Positions 23,178-35,334 are shown, numbered from the stretch's first letter. The stretch is DNA of 64,000 nucleotides from Schistocerca nitens (GCF_023898315.1 NC_064614.1:377641348-377705347); one strand, 5' to 3'. Notes: generated from the sequence alone by a model not told the origin. A program made the numbers and translations.

Positions 23178-23374
23178 GGTTCAAATGGCTCTTAGCACTA
23201 TGGGACATAACATCTGAGATCATCAGTCCCCTAGAACTTAGAACTACTTACACCTAACTAACCTAAGGACATCACACATATCCATGCCCGAGGCAGGATT
23301 CGAACCTGCGACCGTAGCGGTCGCGTGGTTCCAGACTGAAGTGCCTAGAACCGCTCGGTCACACCGGCCGGCAG
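23178..23374 (-). mobile_element. tRNA-derived SINE, class A
   Basis: Minus-strand full-length copy between the 9-bp duplication ATTATGATT at 23169-23177 and 23375-23383. Confidence 0.9.
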
Positions 23375-23424
23375 ATTATGATTGTTCGCAATTCGAAACA
23401 CATGGTCGGCGTGGGTTAGAGTCT

Positions 23425-23429
<5 letters not shown>

Positions 23430-23456
<27 letters not shown>

Positions 23457-23492
23457 ACTGTGTGTGTGCGTGTGTATGTGTATGCGTGTAGC
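23430..23492. repeat. (GT)n microsatellite
   Basis: An imperfect GT run that decays to TGTGTATGTGTATGCGTG; inside the insert in the Tc1 element. Confidence 0.9.
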
Positions 23493-24044
23493 GCCGAGAC
23501 CTCACTCAAGCCCAATACAATCCTTCGTAAACTGTTCACGTGCCGACGTGGTTAAAGCATACCGTGCGCGGGAAAATGGCGCGATCCAAGACGGGCACCA
23601 AGGAAACTGTGCCATAGATGCTAGGGGTGAACGGCAGCTACGGAGATGTATACAGGAGCACAGACGAGCAACTATTGAGTGACTGACAGCCCAGATAACA
23701 CAAAAGGATACCAACAGTGTATCCTCAACGACCGTCAGCGAACGTTACCGGTAACTGGCCTCTACAACAAGTGCCTGCTTCTAGCACCCGTGCTGACTAC
23801 TGTTCAGCGGCGACGAACACTGGAATTTGCACGCCAATACCGCAACTGCACGTCCACTGAGTAATGATAGGCGGCCCGTTGGTGAACCACGTCTTATGAT
23901 CCATATGGCAAATAGCCGTTGGTGTGCAAGGCGTGAAACATCTAAAAGCAAACAGCCGGTAACAGTCGTTGGAAGGGTCTATCCCAGAGGTCATTGAGGT
24001 CATTCCCTGGGCGATCTCTTTTTCCTAGAAGGTACAATGGACCA

Positions 24045-24167
<123 letters not shown>

Positions 24168-24220
24168 TGCCCTTGGGGACGAAATCCACCCCTAAATGAA
24201 GGTAGTTTTTCCTCAACACG

Positions 24221-24425
24221 AGCCGTCCGCTGTGGCAGAGCGGTTCTAAGCGCTTCAGTCCGGAACCGCGCTGTTGCTACGGTCGCAGGTGTTCGAATCC
24301 TGCCTCGGGTATGGGTGTATGTGATGTCCTTAGGTTAGTTAGGTTTAAGTAGTTCTAAGTCTAGGGGACTGATGACCTCAGATGTTAAGTCCTTCAGTGC
24401 TTAGAACCATTTGAATCATTTTGAA
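24221..24425 (+). mobile_element. tRNA-derived SINE, class A
   Basis: Head AGCCGTCCGCTGTGGC; the B box carries an extra base (GGTGTTCGAATCC). Duplication CCTCAACACG at 24211-24220 and CCTCAAAACG at 24426-24435 (9 of 10). Inserted in the Tc1 element. Confidence 0.88.
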
Positions 24426-24786
24426 CCTCAAAACGATGGTATCTACCAGCAGGACAAGGTAACATGTCACACAGCCTGCAGTGTACGTCTATGGTAAGTG
24501 CGCCAGAAAGAATTGACAGTAGTCCCCTGGCAACCAAACTCCAAAATTTAAGCCCGATCAAGAAGGTGTGTGGCCATCTGGATCTGCCTGTTCGCGTCAT
24601 GTATCCTCAGCTGTGAAACCTAACGCAGCTGCCCTCGGCAGTGGAGTAGTCATGGCTGCATATCCCTGTCAGTACCTTCCAGAATCTCACTGATTCTCTT
24701 CCGGCACGTCTCGTAGGGGTCCACGATGCAAAAGTTAGCTACTCAGGCTTTTTAGAGGTGCTCACATTATTGTAACTGGAAAGTGT

Positions 24787-25147
24787 AGTTCAAAGGAGGG
24801 CTGATCGTTTTGTGTTATAGTGAAACAGGGAGAGAGTGTTACGGATATGATGCGCAAGTGCGGGTGGAATCCATTAAAACAAAGACGTATTTCCTTGCAG
24901 AGAAATCTTCTCACGGAACAGAAATCTTCAACTTTCTCCTCCAAATGCGAAAACATATTTCTGATACACATATATGCAGGGAGAAATGATAATTTTAATT
25001 AAATAACAGAAATCAGACCTCTCACTGAAAAAGTAGGTGTTCGCGCTGTTCCGGAGTGGGACAGCAGATAAATTGGATGAAATTAGTTCAATGAACCCCC
25101 TGCCACGCACTGAAGTGTGAAGGGCAGATGAGTCATGTAGGTGTAGA
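24787..25147 (+). mobile_element. LINE 3' end
   Basis: Continues the LINE interrupted by the Tc1. TGTTATAGTGAAACAGGGAG, TTAAAACAAAGACGTATTTC and TTTCTCCTCCAAATGCGAAA match 1555-1700 of the copy at 640-1905. It ends near GTCATGTAGGTGTAGATT. No usable open frame. Confidence 0.75.
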
Positions 25148-25779
25148 TTTAAGAATCAATAACTTGAAAGGTAACAGTACCTAACGACTTTCAACTAATA
25201 CAAAATAATTAGGTTAAAAAGTTAGACGAAATGTATCGGCAATGCGTCACTGATAACCGTGGGTCCTAAGAACAGAAACGCAATGTGGTAAAAAACTAAG
25301 AAAATATCCCAGAACAGTCTCTAAAATTCTACCAATGGAACACAGGTTCATACCGCACAGCGTTATTTCATGCTGCGCCTAGTAACAGTTGTAAACAACG
25401 TCAATAAACTCGGTTTTTGACTCAGTGACAGGAGTTGGTAAGTGGGGCACACGTGCATTATTGACAGTAGTTCCAATTTCTTATTCCTGTTGCCTAGTGC
25501 TGGTGAATGAGGGGCAGACTGGTAGAGTGACGCAGAACTGTAACCGCGTTGTCCGTTGGTGGCAGAGACAACACAGTGCGCTGTATGCCTTCGGCCGCTG
25601 TGTTTACAGGCGTGCCCGGTGGACCAGAACGAGGCCAATGTAGGCCAATGGAGGCTGTCAATTGGTATTCTCGGATATGGAGATAATTAGCGTTTCAGCG
25701 CAGCCCCACCAAGGTAGGTAGCACTAACACCACATGCATTCCGTATTATATGGAAAGTGGGATTCTCATCCCGAAATCC
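25148..25779. other. no recognised feature
   Basis: Short overlapping frames on both strands but nothing that I can assign. Confidence 0.35.
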
Positions 25780-26262
25780 CACTTCACTGCTGGTTGTCTG
25801 CGAACGGATTTTTTGAAAATGGTAACATCAGCCAGCACATGTGGAAATTCTTCAGAGGCAGGATCGCGGTCTATCGAGAATCTTGTCTATCGTTTCGCGA
25901 TATTACCTATAACGCTGATCGGTATTCCAAGTCTGTCGTTCGAATTTGGAATCTACGAGTTCAGGAGGAACATGAACAGTGGCATATTCAGTCTCAATTT
26001 CCCCATGCGACTAGCGCCCTAGAGAGGCGTTATATTGTTTTTTGGACCTTAGACCAACGCAGTGGTGCTTGAGTCAGGATATGCGCTTGTTTCCTGCAAG
26101 ATAAGTAGCCCACTGATGATATATACCACCACGGACTGTCAGCGCAGCTTCCTCTGCCGCGATTGCAGAGAGAGGCGCCCAACTAGGACACTGCACACGA
26201 GAGCGACAACTCATCGTCGTTAAGGCAAGCCCCTCTTCTGTGTACAGGTTTGAAAACTGAAA
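25780..26262 (+). mobile_element. Tc1-like N-terminal fragment
   Basis: The plus strand reads GRIAVYRESCLSFRDI and KSVVRIWNLRVQEEHEQWH, the pattern of a Tc1 transposase helix-turn-helix region. Downstream sequence (CTTAGACCAACGCAGTGGTG, GGCGCCCAACTAGGACACTG) keeps Tc1-type spacing but with stops. No terminal repeats are visible, so both ends are approximate. Confidence 0.55.
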
Positions 26263-26393
26263 TATGAAAGGAACTTTCGTACGATGTTTCTCTGCGGAGT
26301 GACGTAGCTTGTTGACACTTGGACCATACGCAGAAAGAACTGCTACAGTTTAGTACGGAAGGTAACTGAAGGAAATACGCATTGAGAAGAATA

Positions 26394-27036
26394 GAAATGA
26401 CAGTAATTACACTGAAGTCATCACGATTCATGACTGTAACCTAGACATTGTAAAGGGCGGGACATGGTTCTTAGGAGGTTGCAAGTTCACCACGGACGGC
26501 AAGTGCACGTGGTCCCACGTTGGTCACAAGGCTGGAAAGGAGCTTTTGTGAAACGGAGTTCCGTTCCTCCATCAGCACGGTTGATGACTGATGAATGGTC
26601 GTTAGTGCATGTGAACTTTCTGTATTATGTCTCCCCAACGCATCCCACACGTAGTCTTCTTCCAAGAACTCATCGACCTATGCAGTTCCAAGCAGTCGCG
26701 CATTGTCATCCACAACAATGAAACCAAGGCTGAATGCAACCACGAAACGACGTGCACGGGGAAGCAGTATAAACTAGCAATAACGTAGACAAGCGAGCTA
26801 TGTCCGTGTGCACCAACGGCCGTCAAGCAGTCGTCAACCACGTCTGTTGAGATATAGAACACCAAACCACAACAAATTTCTCATCATCTTTGTGGCCAAC
26901 CTGGTAGCACGTTGCTGAGCATGTATTGCCGTGCATGGTGATTACACAACGTCTTAAGAACCATGTCCCACCTTTTATAATGTCCAAGGGACCATCAAAA
27001 ATCGCAATGACATCAGTGTAATAATTGTCTTTCAAA
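26394..27036 (-). mobile_element. Tc1-like remnant with long inverted repeats
   Basis: Outer arms at about 26394-26536 and 26893-27036 are inverted copies: GGGACATGGTTCTTAGGAGG on the left, and GGGACATGGTTCTTAAGACG when the right arm is read on the minus strand. The minus strand between them has Tc1-like traces: VVDDNARLLG (second catalytic Asp region) and VDEFLEEDYVWDALGR (third acidic region), then a C-terminal helix. The first catalytic region is gone. It resembles a foldback or deletion derivative. Confidence 0.55.
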
Positions 27037-27273
27037 TAAAAGTTTTATTTCTGTTCGTCTCACTGCGTATTTGTTTCAGTTACGTCTTGTACTATAATAT
27101 AGCACTGTCTGCTCGATATATGATCCAAGTTACGTCGCCCTACGTTACTTGGCAAAGACGTGTCACGCGAAAGTTATATTCGCTTTTAAGTTATGTATTT
27201 TTACACTGAAGCGCCAAATAAACTGGTTTATGCATGCGTATTCAAATACAGAGATATGGACAGAGGCACAATA

Positions 27274-28670
27274 CACTACTGGCCATTAAAATTCCTACAC
27301 CACGAAGATGACGAGCTGCAGACACGAAATATAATTAACAGGAAGAAGATGCTGTGATATGGAAATGATTAGCTTTTTCAGAACATTCACACAAGGTTGG
27401 CGCCTGTGGCGACCCCTACGATGTGCTGACATGAGGAAAGTTTCCAACCGATTTCTCATACACAAACAGCAGTTGACCGGCGTTGCCTGGTGAAACGTTG
27501 TTGTGATGAGGAGGAGAAATGCGTCCATCACGTTTCCGACTTTCATAAAGGTCGGATTGTAGCCTATCGCGATTGCAGTTTATAATATCGCGACATTGCT
27601 ACTCGCGTTGGTCGAGTTCCAATGACCGTTAGCAGAATATGGAATCGGTGGGTTCAGGAGGGTAATAAGGAACGCCGTGCTGGATCCCAACGGCCTCGTA
27701 TTACTAGCAGTCGATATGACAGGCACCTCATCCGCATGGCTGTAACGGATCGTGCAGCCACGTCTCGATCCCTGAGTCAACAGATGGGGACGTTTGCAAG
27801 ATAACAACCATCTGCACGAACAGTTCGACGACGTTTGCAGCAGCATGGACTATCAGCTCGGAGACCATGGCTGCGGTTACCCTTGACGCTGCATCACAGA
27901 CAGGAGAGCCTGCGATGGTGTACTCAACGACGAACCTGGGTGCACGAATGGCAAAACGTCATTTTTTCGGATGAATCTAAGTTCTGTTTACAGCATCATG
28001 ATGGTCGCATCCGTGTTTGGCGACATCGCGGTGAACACACATTGGAAGCGTGTATTCGTCATCGCCATTCTGGCGTTTCACCCGGCGTGATGGTATGGGG
28101 TACCATTGGTTACATGTCTCGGTCACCTCTTGTTCGCATTGACGGCACTTTGAACAATGGACGTTACATTTCAGATGTATTACGGCCCGTGGCTCTACCC
28201 TTCATTCGATCCCTGCGAAACCCTACATTTCAGCATGATAATGCACGATCGCATGTTGCAGGTCCTGTAGAGGCCTTTCTGGATACAGAAAATGTTCGAG
28301 TGCTGCTCTGGCAAGCTCATTCTCCAGATCTCTCACCAACTGGAAACGTCTGGTCAATGGTGGCCGAGTGGCTGGCTCGTCACAATACACCAGTCACTAC
28401 TCTTGATGAAGTGCGGTATCGTGTTGAAGCTTCATGGGCAGCTGTACCTGTACACGCCATCCAAGCTCTGTTTGACTCAATGCCCAGGCGCATCAAGGCC
28501 GTTATTACGGCCAGAGGTGGTTCTTCTGGGTACTGATTTCTCAGGATCTATGCACCCAAATTGCGTGAAAATGTAATCACATGTCAGTTCTAGTACAATA
28601 TATTTGTCCAATGAATACCCGTTTATAATCTGCATTTGTTCTTGGTGTAGCAATTTTAATGGCCAGAGTG
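27274..28670 (+). mobile_element. near-complete Tc1-like transposon
   Basis: A 1,397-bp element flanked by TA (27272-27273, 28671-28672). The terminal inverted repeats are ~27 bp: CACTACTGGCCATTAAAATT on the left and, inverted, CACTCTGGCCATTAAAATTG on the right. It contains a transposase gene on the plus strand (next entry) and lies inside another Tc1-like element. Confidence 0.93.
27503..28536 (+). pseudogene. Tc1 transposase, two stops and lost catalytic Glu
   Basis: One continuous plus-strand frame from about 27503 to the TGA at 28534-28536, about 345 codons, the usual Tc1 size. It is broken by TAA at 27583-27585 and TAA at 27802-27804. Order: a paired helix-turn-helix DNA-binding region (VAYRDCS to VSRIWNRWVQEG), a second helix-turn-helix (ARTVRRRLQQHGLS), then the DDE core. 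The first Asp is in VIFSDESKF and the second in TFQHDNARSH. The third acidic position lies in SPDLSPTGNVW; family members have Glu just before NVW, here Gly. It would cut and paste the element at TA sites; it is now inactive in cis. The start codon is uncertain. Confidence 0.88.
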
Positions 28671-29625
28671 TACTTCGCTGCGGTCGGCAAATCCTATGTA
28701 AGACAACAAATGTCTAGCGCAGTTGTTAGATCTGTTACTGCTGCTACAATGGCAGGTTAACAAGGTTTAAGTGAGTGTGAACGTGGTATTATAGTCGATG
28801 CACGAGTGATGGGACACAGCATCACGGAGGTAGCGATGAAGTGGGGATGTTCCCGTGCGACCATCTCAAGAGTGTATCGTGAATATCAGTAATCCGGTAA
28901 ACACATCAAATCTCTGACATCGCGGTGGCCGGAAAAAGATCCTGCAAGAATGCGACCAACGACGACTGAAGAGAATCGTTCAGAGTGACAGAAATGGAAT
29001 CCTTCCGCAAATTCCTGCAGATTTTAATGCTGGGCCATTAACAAGTATCAGTTTGTGAACCATTCATCGAAATATCATCGATATGGGCTTTCGGAACCGA
29101 AGGCCCACTCGTGTGCCCTTGATGACTGCACGATACAAAGCTTTACGCCTCGCCAGGGTCCGTCATCACCGATTTTGGACTGCTGATGACTGGAAACATG
29201 TTGTCTCGTCGGACGAGTCTCGTTTCAAACTGTATCGAGCGGATGGATGTTTACGAGTATGGAGACAACTGCATGAATCCAAGGACCCTACATGTCAGTA
29301 GGATGCTGTTCAAGCTGGTGGAGGCTCTGTAATGGTGTGGGGCGTGTGCAGTTGGAGTGATATGGGGCCCCTCATACTTCTAGATACGACTCCGACAGGT
29401 AGCACGTACGTAAGCACCCTGTCTGATCCCCTGCATCCATTTATGTCCTTGTGCATTCCGACGGACTTTCGATAGCCCACATATCCAGGATTACTACAGA
29501 GTGGCTCCAGCAACACTTCTGCTGACCAACATACTCACCAGACATGAACATTGTTCAGCATGTTGCATGTCTTGCAACGTGCTGTTCAGACGAGATCTAC
29601 GCCCCGTCGTACTCTTACTGTTGCA

Positions 29626-29877
29626 ATAACCATCGCATCAGTATCAAAGACATCTCTTTAGTCTGTCCAGAAGTTCGTGTACTAGCGACTGAAAATGTGT
29701 AATGTGTATTGTTGTTGGGGATAATGGGCGTTTCAAACACTTAAGAAAGAAATGCAACTTTAATGAATATTTATGACTACATTTTTTCGTAATTTCCTTT
29801 CTGTTGCTATTGCCGATGCCATTTTACAATACAAGTACCTAACTTGACGTTAAACTCTTATTGCGAAGCAATTATTT
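29626..29877. other. no recognised feature
   Basis: Short AT-rich spacer between the truncated Tc1 and a SINE. Confidence 0.35.
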
Positions 29878-29889
29878 AACAGTCTTATA

Positions 29890-30092
29890 TAGCCGTCCGC
29901 TGTTTTCGAGCGGTTCTAGGCGCTTCAGTCTGGAACCGCGCGGCCGCTACGGTCGCAGGTTCGGATCCTGCCTTTGGCATGGATGTGTATGATGTTCTTA
30001 GGTTAGTTAGATTTAAATAGTTCTCAAGATCTAGGGGACTGATGATCTCAGATGTTATGTTCCATAGTGCTCAGAGCGATTTGAACCATTTG
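29890..30092 (+). mobile_element. tRNA-derived SINE, class A
   Basis: Head AGCCGTCCGCTG with a B box reading GGTTCGGATCC. Perfect 12-bp duplication AACAGTCTTATA at 29878-29889 and 30093-30104. Confidence 0.9.
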
Positions 30093-30104
30093 AACAGTCT
30101 TATA

Positions 30105-31252
30105 GTTCAATAGCCTGTGTTACAAATCCATTCAACTTTTAACGTGCATCTGTCTTTCCACGCTCCGGCAGACACAAGAGCTTAACTGTTAGCATAGTTC
30201 ATCGAAGAATCGTTCTTAGACGCAACATTCTTTGCGCTCCAGCTGGTGTGTCTGCCGAATCATATGTAGTAAATATGATTAGCAACCGTTTTCAGTTAAA
30301 CATTTCTGAAGAGTTTTCCTTTTGTAAGTAGATTCTCTGAACTGCATCGCGGTGGAGTGCCCTGCCAGCTTCATGTGACACTCCATTTCGTAACACGAGC
30401 TTCACCTAAGAGCATTCGGTTTCATGTTCGTAACAAATAAATTCTAAGTTCTAAATTTTGTAATTTCTCCGAAATACCAATCGGTTTTGAAGAGTGAAAC
30501 GCCGTTGAATTCGCCCATTTTGGAACTAGGATATTAACAACAAAATTACTTTAGCTCAATTTCAAAATGGGTAGTTTCAAACATTCGCGCATTTACTTTC
30601 GAATTTGCGCAACAGAATCCCTCTGTGCACCGGTGTCACGTCTCACCGACTCATGCAGCGACAGATTTACTTCTTATGCTGAAAGAAAGATCATATATGT
30701 GTCAGGTGCACGTATTGTTGTACCACAAGTTGAATCTATCACAAAAATGAGAAATTGTGACTACGGGAAAATGTAGTTCGAGGATTACGATAGTACGTAG
30801 TAAGTGTGCGTAATCAGTAAAGACAATTAACATTTAGTCTACAACGCAATGGGGATTCCAGTCACAGGGTAGGTAGGCATGCGCATTGGCGAAAATGAAA
30901 GACACGAAATGTATCGCCACGTGTTACCTACATGAAGAATACTGTAGACAATGACCTCAATTTCAAAAAGAATTGAAACCCACACTGAGAATATAAAGAA
31001 CGAATAGCGAAAGTAAGAACGTCCATGTTGTGCAGCACACATGTCGAATTACCTATCGGTCACCAAGCACGCTAAGGTTCGTGAGAACCAACTAGTCGAA
31101 ATTATGCGTCTATATCAAGCCCAGAATGGTGTCTTCAATATCAACGGATAGACAATGCAACAGAAATTATTAAAATCCGTTTTGCGAAACAAATGTAGGA
31201 GAAACGGAGATTATGTAACCTACAACTTGCACCACATCTCTTCAGGAGTGGG
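30105..31252. other. no recognised feature
   Basis: A 12-bp inverted pair (CCGGCAGACACA near 30170, TGTGTCTGCCGA near 30250) encloses about 65 bp. Otherwise nothing that I can identify. Confidence 0.35.
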
Positions 31253-31264
31253 TGCTCTCGGTCA

Positions 31265-31466
31265 AAAAAATGGTTCAAATGGCACTAAGCACTATGGGAC
31301 TTAACATCTAAGGTCATCAGTCCCATAAACTTAGAACTACTTAAACCTAACTAACCTAACGACATCACACACATCCACGCCCGGGGCAGGATTCGAAACT
31401 GCGACCGTATCAGCCGCGTGGTTCCGGACCGAAGCACCTAGAGCCACTCGGTCACAACGGCCGGCT
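31265..31466 (-). mobile_element. tRNA-derived SINE, class A
   Basis: Minus-strand copy with perfect 12-bp duplication TGCTCTCGGTCA at 31253-31264 and 31467-31478. Confidence 0.9.
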
Positions 31467-31478
31467 TGCTCTCGGTCA

Positions 31479-33481
31479 CGCATAAAATCCCTAGTCATAT
31501 CAAAGTTACTTGACTTGCATTTCCGTGCCACCGGAAGCCGACGTTACCTACTCTGACCAATTCAATGAAGTTTCAAGAGCCAAAGAAGTTTCCTGCTGCA
31601 GGAATATCGATATTGACGCTGTGTTTTTGCTTCGGTAGGTACTTTGTATGCTGAAGGCAGACAAAGAACTAAAAGAGTGATGAAAATTTGTCTTTTTAAT
31701 GGTTGTTGTTCATACAGGAAACAAAGCCTATTTTCCAATTGATATTCATATCTCTGTAATGAATACTGGTAGGACAAGAGACTGCACCACATTTAATGAA
31801 GACGTTTTCACAATTTACCTGGGTGAAAACAGAATTGTGATATCCTTAACGGTTCAGGTAATATCTGAGGTAAACAAGTTAGCTAAATTACCCTGTATGT
31901 ATTTTGTGTGTGTTGATTTGACCTGCTCTGGGTATAGTTCCAGTGTTTTGTTTTTGTTTTTCTGTCAAGTGAGTGCAGGGGCAAATGCTGCCTGGAAACC
32001 GAGAGGTCGCGGGGTCGAATCCTGGACCGATCATATATAACCTTTTCTTTGAGATGTCACAGATCGCTTTTGTTGTACCGTACTTTTGATATAACCACGG
32101 AAGGAAGATTTTGCTCGTCGCCACCCTAAAATATTTATAGTGTCCTCAGGGAAACACTATGAGAGGAGAAGAAAGAGGAACACTGAAACACTGACGAATA
32201 CTCAACTTTGTACAAATCGGCTCAGGCAGCAAATCCTGAAGTTCAGCTACTATTCCAGACTCTAAGGCTGGATAGTAAACAGTTCTTGTCCCACTAGAAT
32301 ATTCACTGAGGACGGGCTAGTGTGGACTCCCCAGAATCAGACGATGTGGCACGAAGTACACGGGTAGAAGGCGGTCTGAGTTGGAAGTGCCCGTTCTGCT
32401 GTGGCACCAGCGTATATCATTTGTCGGTCATCGCCAACGCTCCGTCCTCTTGGTTGGCAATCGCAGGGCTATACGTCGTCGCAAGAGTGAGTTGTCGATT
32501 ACCCACGCCTGTAGTATTGCCTGTTGGTGCGTTCTGTGCTTAAGACACCTCAGCTTTTGATTAAAGCGACTTGTTATACCTTGATCCACCAATCCAACAA
32601 ATGATGAAAGCGATTTTTAAAAGGAATCTTCTTTTTAGTTTAGAACTCATCTGCGACAGCTTGCGTCGAATTTTTTGCGTTCTTTGTGCATGTACTGTAT
32701 TCTGGGGTAAACGCAGCGTATTAAGGAAACGGGGCGGCGGACGGCGATATTGCGGCGCGTTATGGCAGTTGCTGCAGCGAGCGATTGCTCGATATCGCTG
32801 ATGTCGCGACTAATATAGGAGATAGCTCCGGTCCGTAGAGCCCACCAGGAGTGGGAGACACTGCTGCTGACGTCTCTATAAAGAGAAGTCAGTCTTTGCT
32901 TGACAGTTCTGTTATACGTTGTAAAATGCTAATGCTGTATAAATTGGAGTTGTAGGCAACTGTAAATTGCACACAAAGAACGGGAGCTGAATATTCGTCT
33001 TGCCAAGAAGAAGAGTTTTAAATCGTTGCGTAGTAGCTGGTCTATTAAACGACTCCTCAGGATGACGCAGAAATCGAGACAGAGGAAAGGAAGTTTGACT
33101 TAAAGATGCTTCGGATACTTCTGCAAGTGGTTAGAAGTGCAAGAAGGTAAAATTTATAATCTACGGTGAAAGTTTCCGTTAAAACTTATTTTCCGTTGAT
33201 TTAGAACTCGCAGTGGCTTGGTTGGTCGGTTGTAACTTCTCTGTTGCATAGCTTTGCATGGTTTTATGCATTTACAACATCAAGAGAAAGCAAATATATC
33301 TACCTGCGAGAATTCACCATGATTTTTGCGCTGTTTATAATCTTTCTAAAAATGTGAAAACTGATTAAATCCTAAACTTTACTATTAATCTCTTTAATTA
33401 AAAAAGTGGTCCCTGTGTGTAGCAAACTGATACAGAAATAAAACTTCTTACCTCGTAATGCAAGTGCTTGGAAACGCGGTG
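31479..33481. other. mostly unrecognised; possible LTR or promoter-like stretch
   Basis: Near 31990-32030 a tRNA-like B box (GGTCGAATCC) occurs without a clear head. Near 32875-32910 there is CTCTATAAAGAGAAGTCAGTC, a TATA box followed closely by an arthropod initiator-like TCAGT, in a GC-richer context (32720-32880). This could be a retroelement promoter remnant; no gene follows. Confidence 0.3.
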
Positions 33482-33492
33482 CTTCCTCCTCT

Positions 33493-33675
33493 GGTCTAAG
33501 GCGCTGCAGTCATGGACTGTGAGGCTGGTCCCGGCGGAGGTTCGAGTCCTCCCTCCGGCATGGGTGTGTGTGTTTGTCCTTAGGATAATTTAGGTTAAGT
33601 AGTATGTAAGCTTAGGGTCTGATGACCTTAGCAGTTAAGTCCCATAAGATTTCTCTCACATTTGAACATTTTGAA
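33493..33675 (+). mobile_element. tRNA-derived SINE, class B (Leu-like head)
   Basis: Head GGTCTAAGGCGCTGCAGTC with B box GGTTCGAGTCC, then a tail diverged from class A (CCTTAGGATAATTTAGG, CCCATAAGATTT). Probable duplication CTTCCTCCTCT (33482-33492) and CTTGCTCCTCT (33676-33686), so the first head bases are missing. Confidence 0.8.
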
Positions 33676-33686
33676 CTTGCTCCTCT

Positions 33687-34642
33687 CTGTGTGCCTGCTG
33701 CAAACTTGTAACTACAGTTGCTGAGAGATTACTGTAACACTCCGGACAACAAGTAAACTATTTTGTACCCATCATTGACTGAGACACCCTGGGAGCGAGG
33801 ACGTGGACAGTGCTCTTAGGTGAAATATTTCCTTAACTGTTTTTAAATTATCTGAGATATTATTCCTTGTATGAAATTCATGTTAAAACACTCATTAACA
33901 CTGACAAAAGAGCAGCAATGATACCAAACTCGTTACTCTCACGTACGTTGGACAAATCATTAATAAACATGAAAAATACCTTACAGTTACTCAATATTTA
34001 ATGAAAATTCTATGTTCCTTGCTATGGATATCTCATACAACAATGATTTCAACTACTCGCGACCGCAGTGCTAATAAATAAAAATATTGCCTCCATACCT
34101 CTTCATACTTTTTTCAACTCTCATTACATCTCGTTTCACTCTATATCTCTAATCAAATTTTTCTCCTCTCTTTCACAATATTCAAACACAGATCATTTTA
34201 CTTAAACACAAAGGCACTTAACTTTACGTCTACGTTGCCACGAGTCCTCTCCTCTTCGTGTTGTTTCATTACTCCTCTAACGAAAGAAATTGCGCGCTCT
34301 TCGCTGCCAAGCACCGACGACGAAAACAAGCACATCTTCCAGGTAAACAGTTACTGCAACCAAAGACTGCGCGCAAATAATAAGCAATTCAAAATTGTCA
34401 TTTAGCGTTTGAGACGTCCAAAGTACGTACAAATTCCAGAAATGCCAATAAACTCCCAGCAGACCCGCTTCAATGGTGACCGTAAAACGTAAACGCAAAC
34501 GCACCGTTACTGACATTGCAGCCTCTCAGTGATGTGAGAAGTGACTAGGAATGACATGTCGTTTGAATTCCGCGTTAAACTGTAGGTCTTCTTCTCGTGA
34601 TTGGATAACTGGGGTATGTTAGCGACAGACAAGTCGCCGAGG
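33687..34642. other. no recognised feature
   Basis: AT-rich, no frame above ~80 codons and no repeat that I recognise. Confidence 0.35.
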
Positions 34643-34656
34643 TGGCGCTGAAAGAC

Positions 34657-34736
34657 GCATTGTAGCCGCATGGTCTCAAGCGCCTTGTCACGGTTCGCGC
34701 GGCTGCCCCCGCCGGAGGATCGAGTCCTCCCTCGGG

Positions 34737-34792
<56 letters not shown>

Positions 34793-34911
34793 GGTGGGTG
34801 GGTGTTGTCCATAGCGTAAGTTAGCTGAAGTTAGATTAAGCACCGTGTGAGATTAGGGACAGATGACTAAGCAGTTTGGTCCCATAAGATCTTACCACAA
34901 ATTTACAAATT
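34657..34911 (+). mobile_element. tRNA-derived SINE, class B, with expanded TG repeat
   Basis: Head with GTAGCCGCATGGTCTC and a B box variant (GGATCGAGTCC), then a (TG)n(GTGG)n expansion at 34737-34803 where class B SINEs have a short TGTGTGTG. The tail is GATGACTAAGCAGTTTGG. Duplication TGGCGCTGAAAGAC (34643-34656) and TGGCGTTGAAAGAC (34912-34925). Confidence 0.82.
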
Positions 34912-35334
34912 TGGCGTTGAAAGACATGCACCCGGCTATTGAGCCACAGGAAATTATTGGCAAGCAGGTCTGAGGAAATGTGACGAAGCAGTTCAGATTA
35001 CCACTGCTAGTCCTCCAACTGGTGGGGGCAGCAAATACGGAAATGTAAAAGGGAATCTGGGAGAACAGTAAGTGGGGCTAATTGGAAGAAAAGCGAAATA
35101 TTTATCGCGAAACTGTGTTCGCTAAATTCAGAGAATTGGCAATCGAGAAAGATTGCGCAACAGTTACATCAACGAAAAATGCCTATCTTTTGTAATTACC
35201 GTGAGACTTAAGCAAGACGCACTATAGCGCGCACAGAGCCATATACACTGATAAGCCAGAGCAGTATGAGCACTGCCCATTACGATGGTGGATGCCGCCT
35301 AGCGTTGTCGGCACGTGACACGGTAACAAAAGTA

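Larger units (their letters stand above)
21740..23526 (+). other. unidentified GC-rich insert within the Tc1 element
   Basis: This segment replaces about 15 bp of the Tc1 and is clearly richer in GC than its surroundings. On the plus strand a frame from about 22000 runs through 22054-22286 (QGVALLFLQRSFDAIESQQ, then EQPPRRVLPPSVDALLQHV) and continues after the SINE at 22287-22481 as LTKLPALSMSSWLLAPFG and beyond to about 22650. That suggests a once-longer coding sequence of unknown identity. No TIR, LTR or poly(A) is visible at its edges. It could be a piece of an unfamiliar retroelement or a captured gene fragment. It also holds a SINE at 23178-23374 and a GT repeat near 23430. Confidence 0.4.
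27204..29625 (+). mobile_element. Tc1-like element B, copy 1, split by another Tc1
   Basis: The left terminal repeat starts CACTGAAGCGCCAAATAAAC after TA. At 27271 it is interrupted by the Tc1 at 27274-28670, and it resumes CTTCGCTGCGGTCGGCAAAT. From there to about 29625 it parallels the copy at 54.70-56.09 kb. Translation on the plus strand shows VVSSDESRFKLYRADG (first catalytic Asp) near 29200, but stops interrupt it, for example at 28890 and 29299. The right terminal repeat is missing. Confidence 0.75.
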
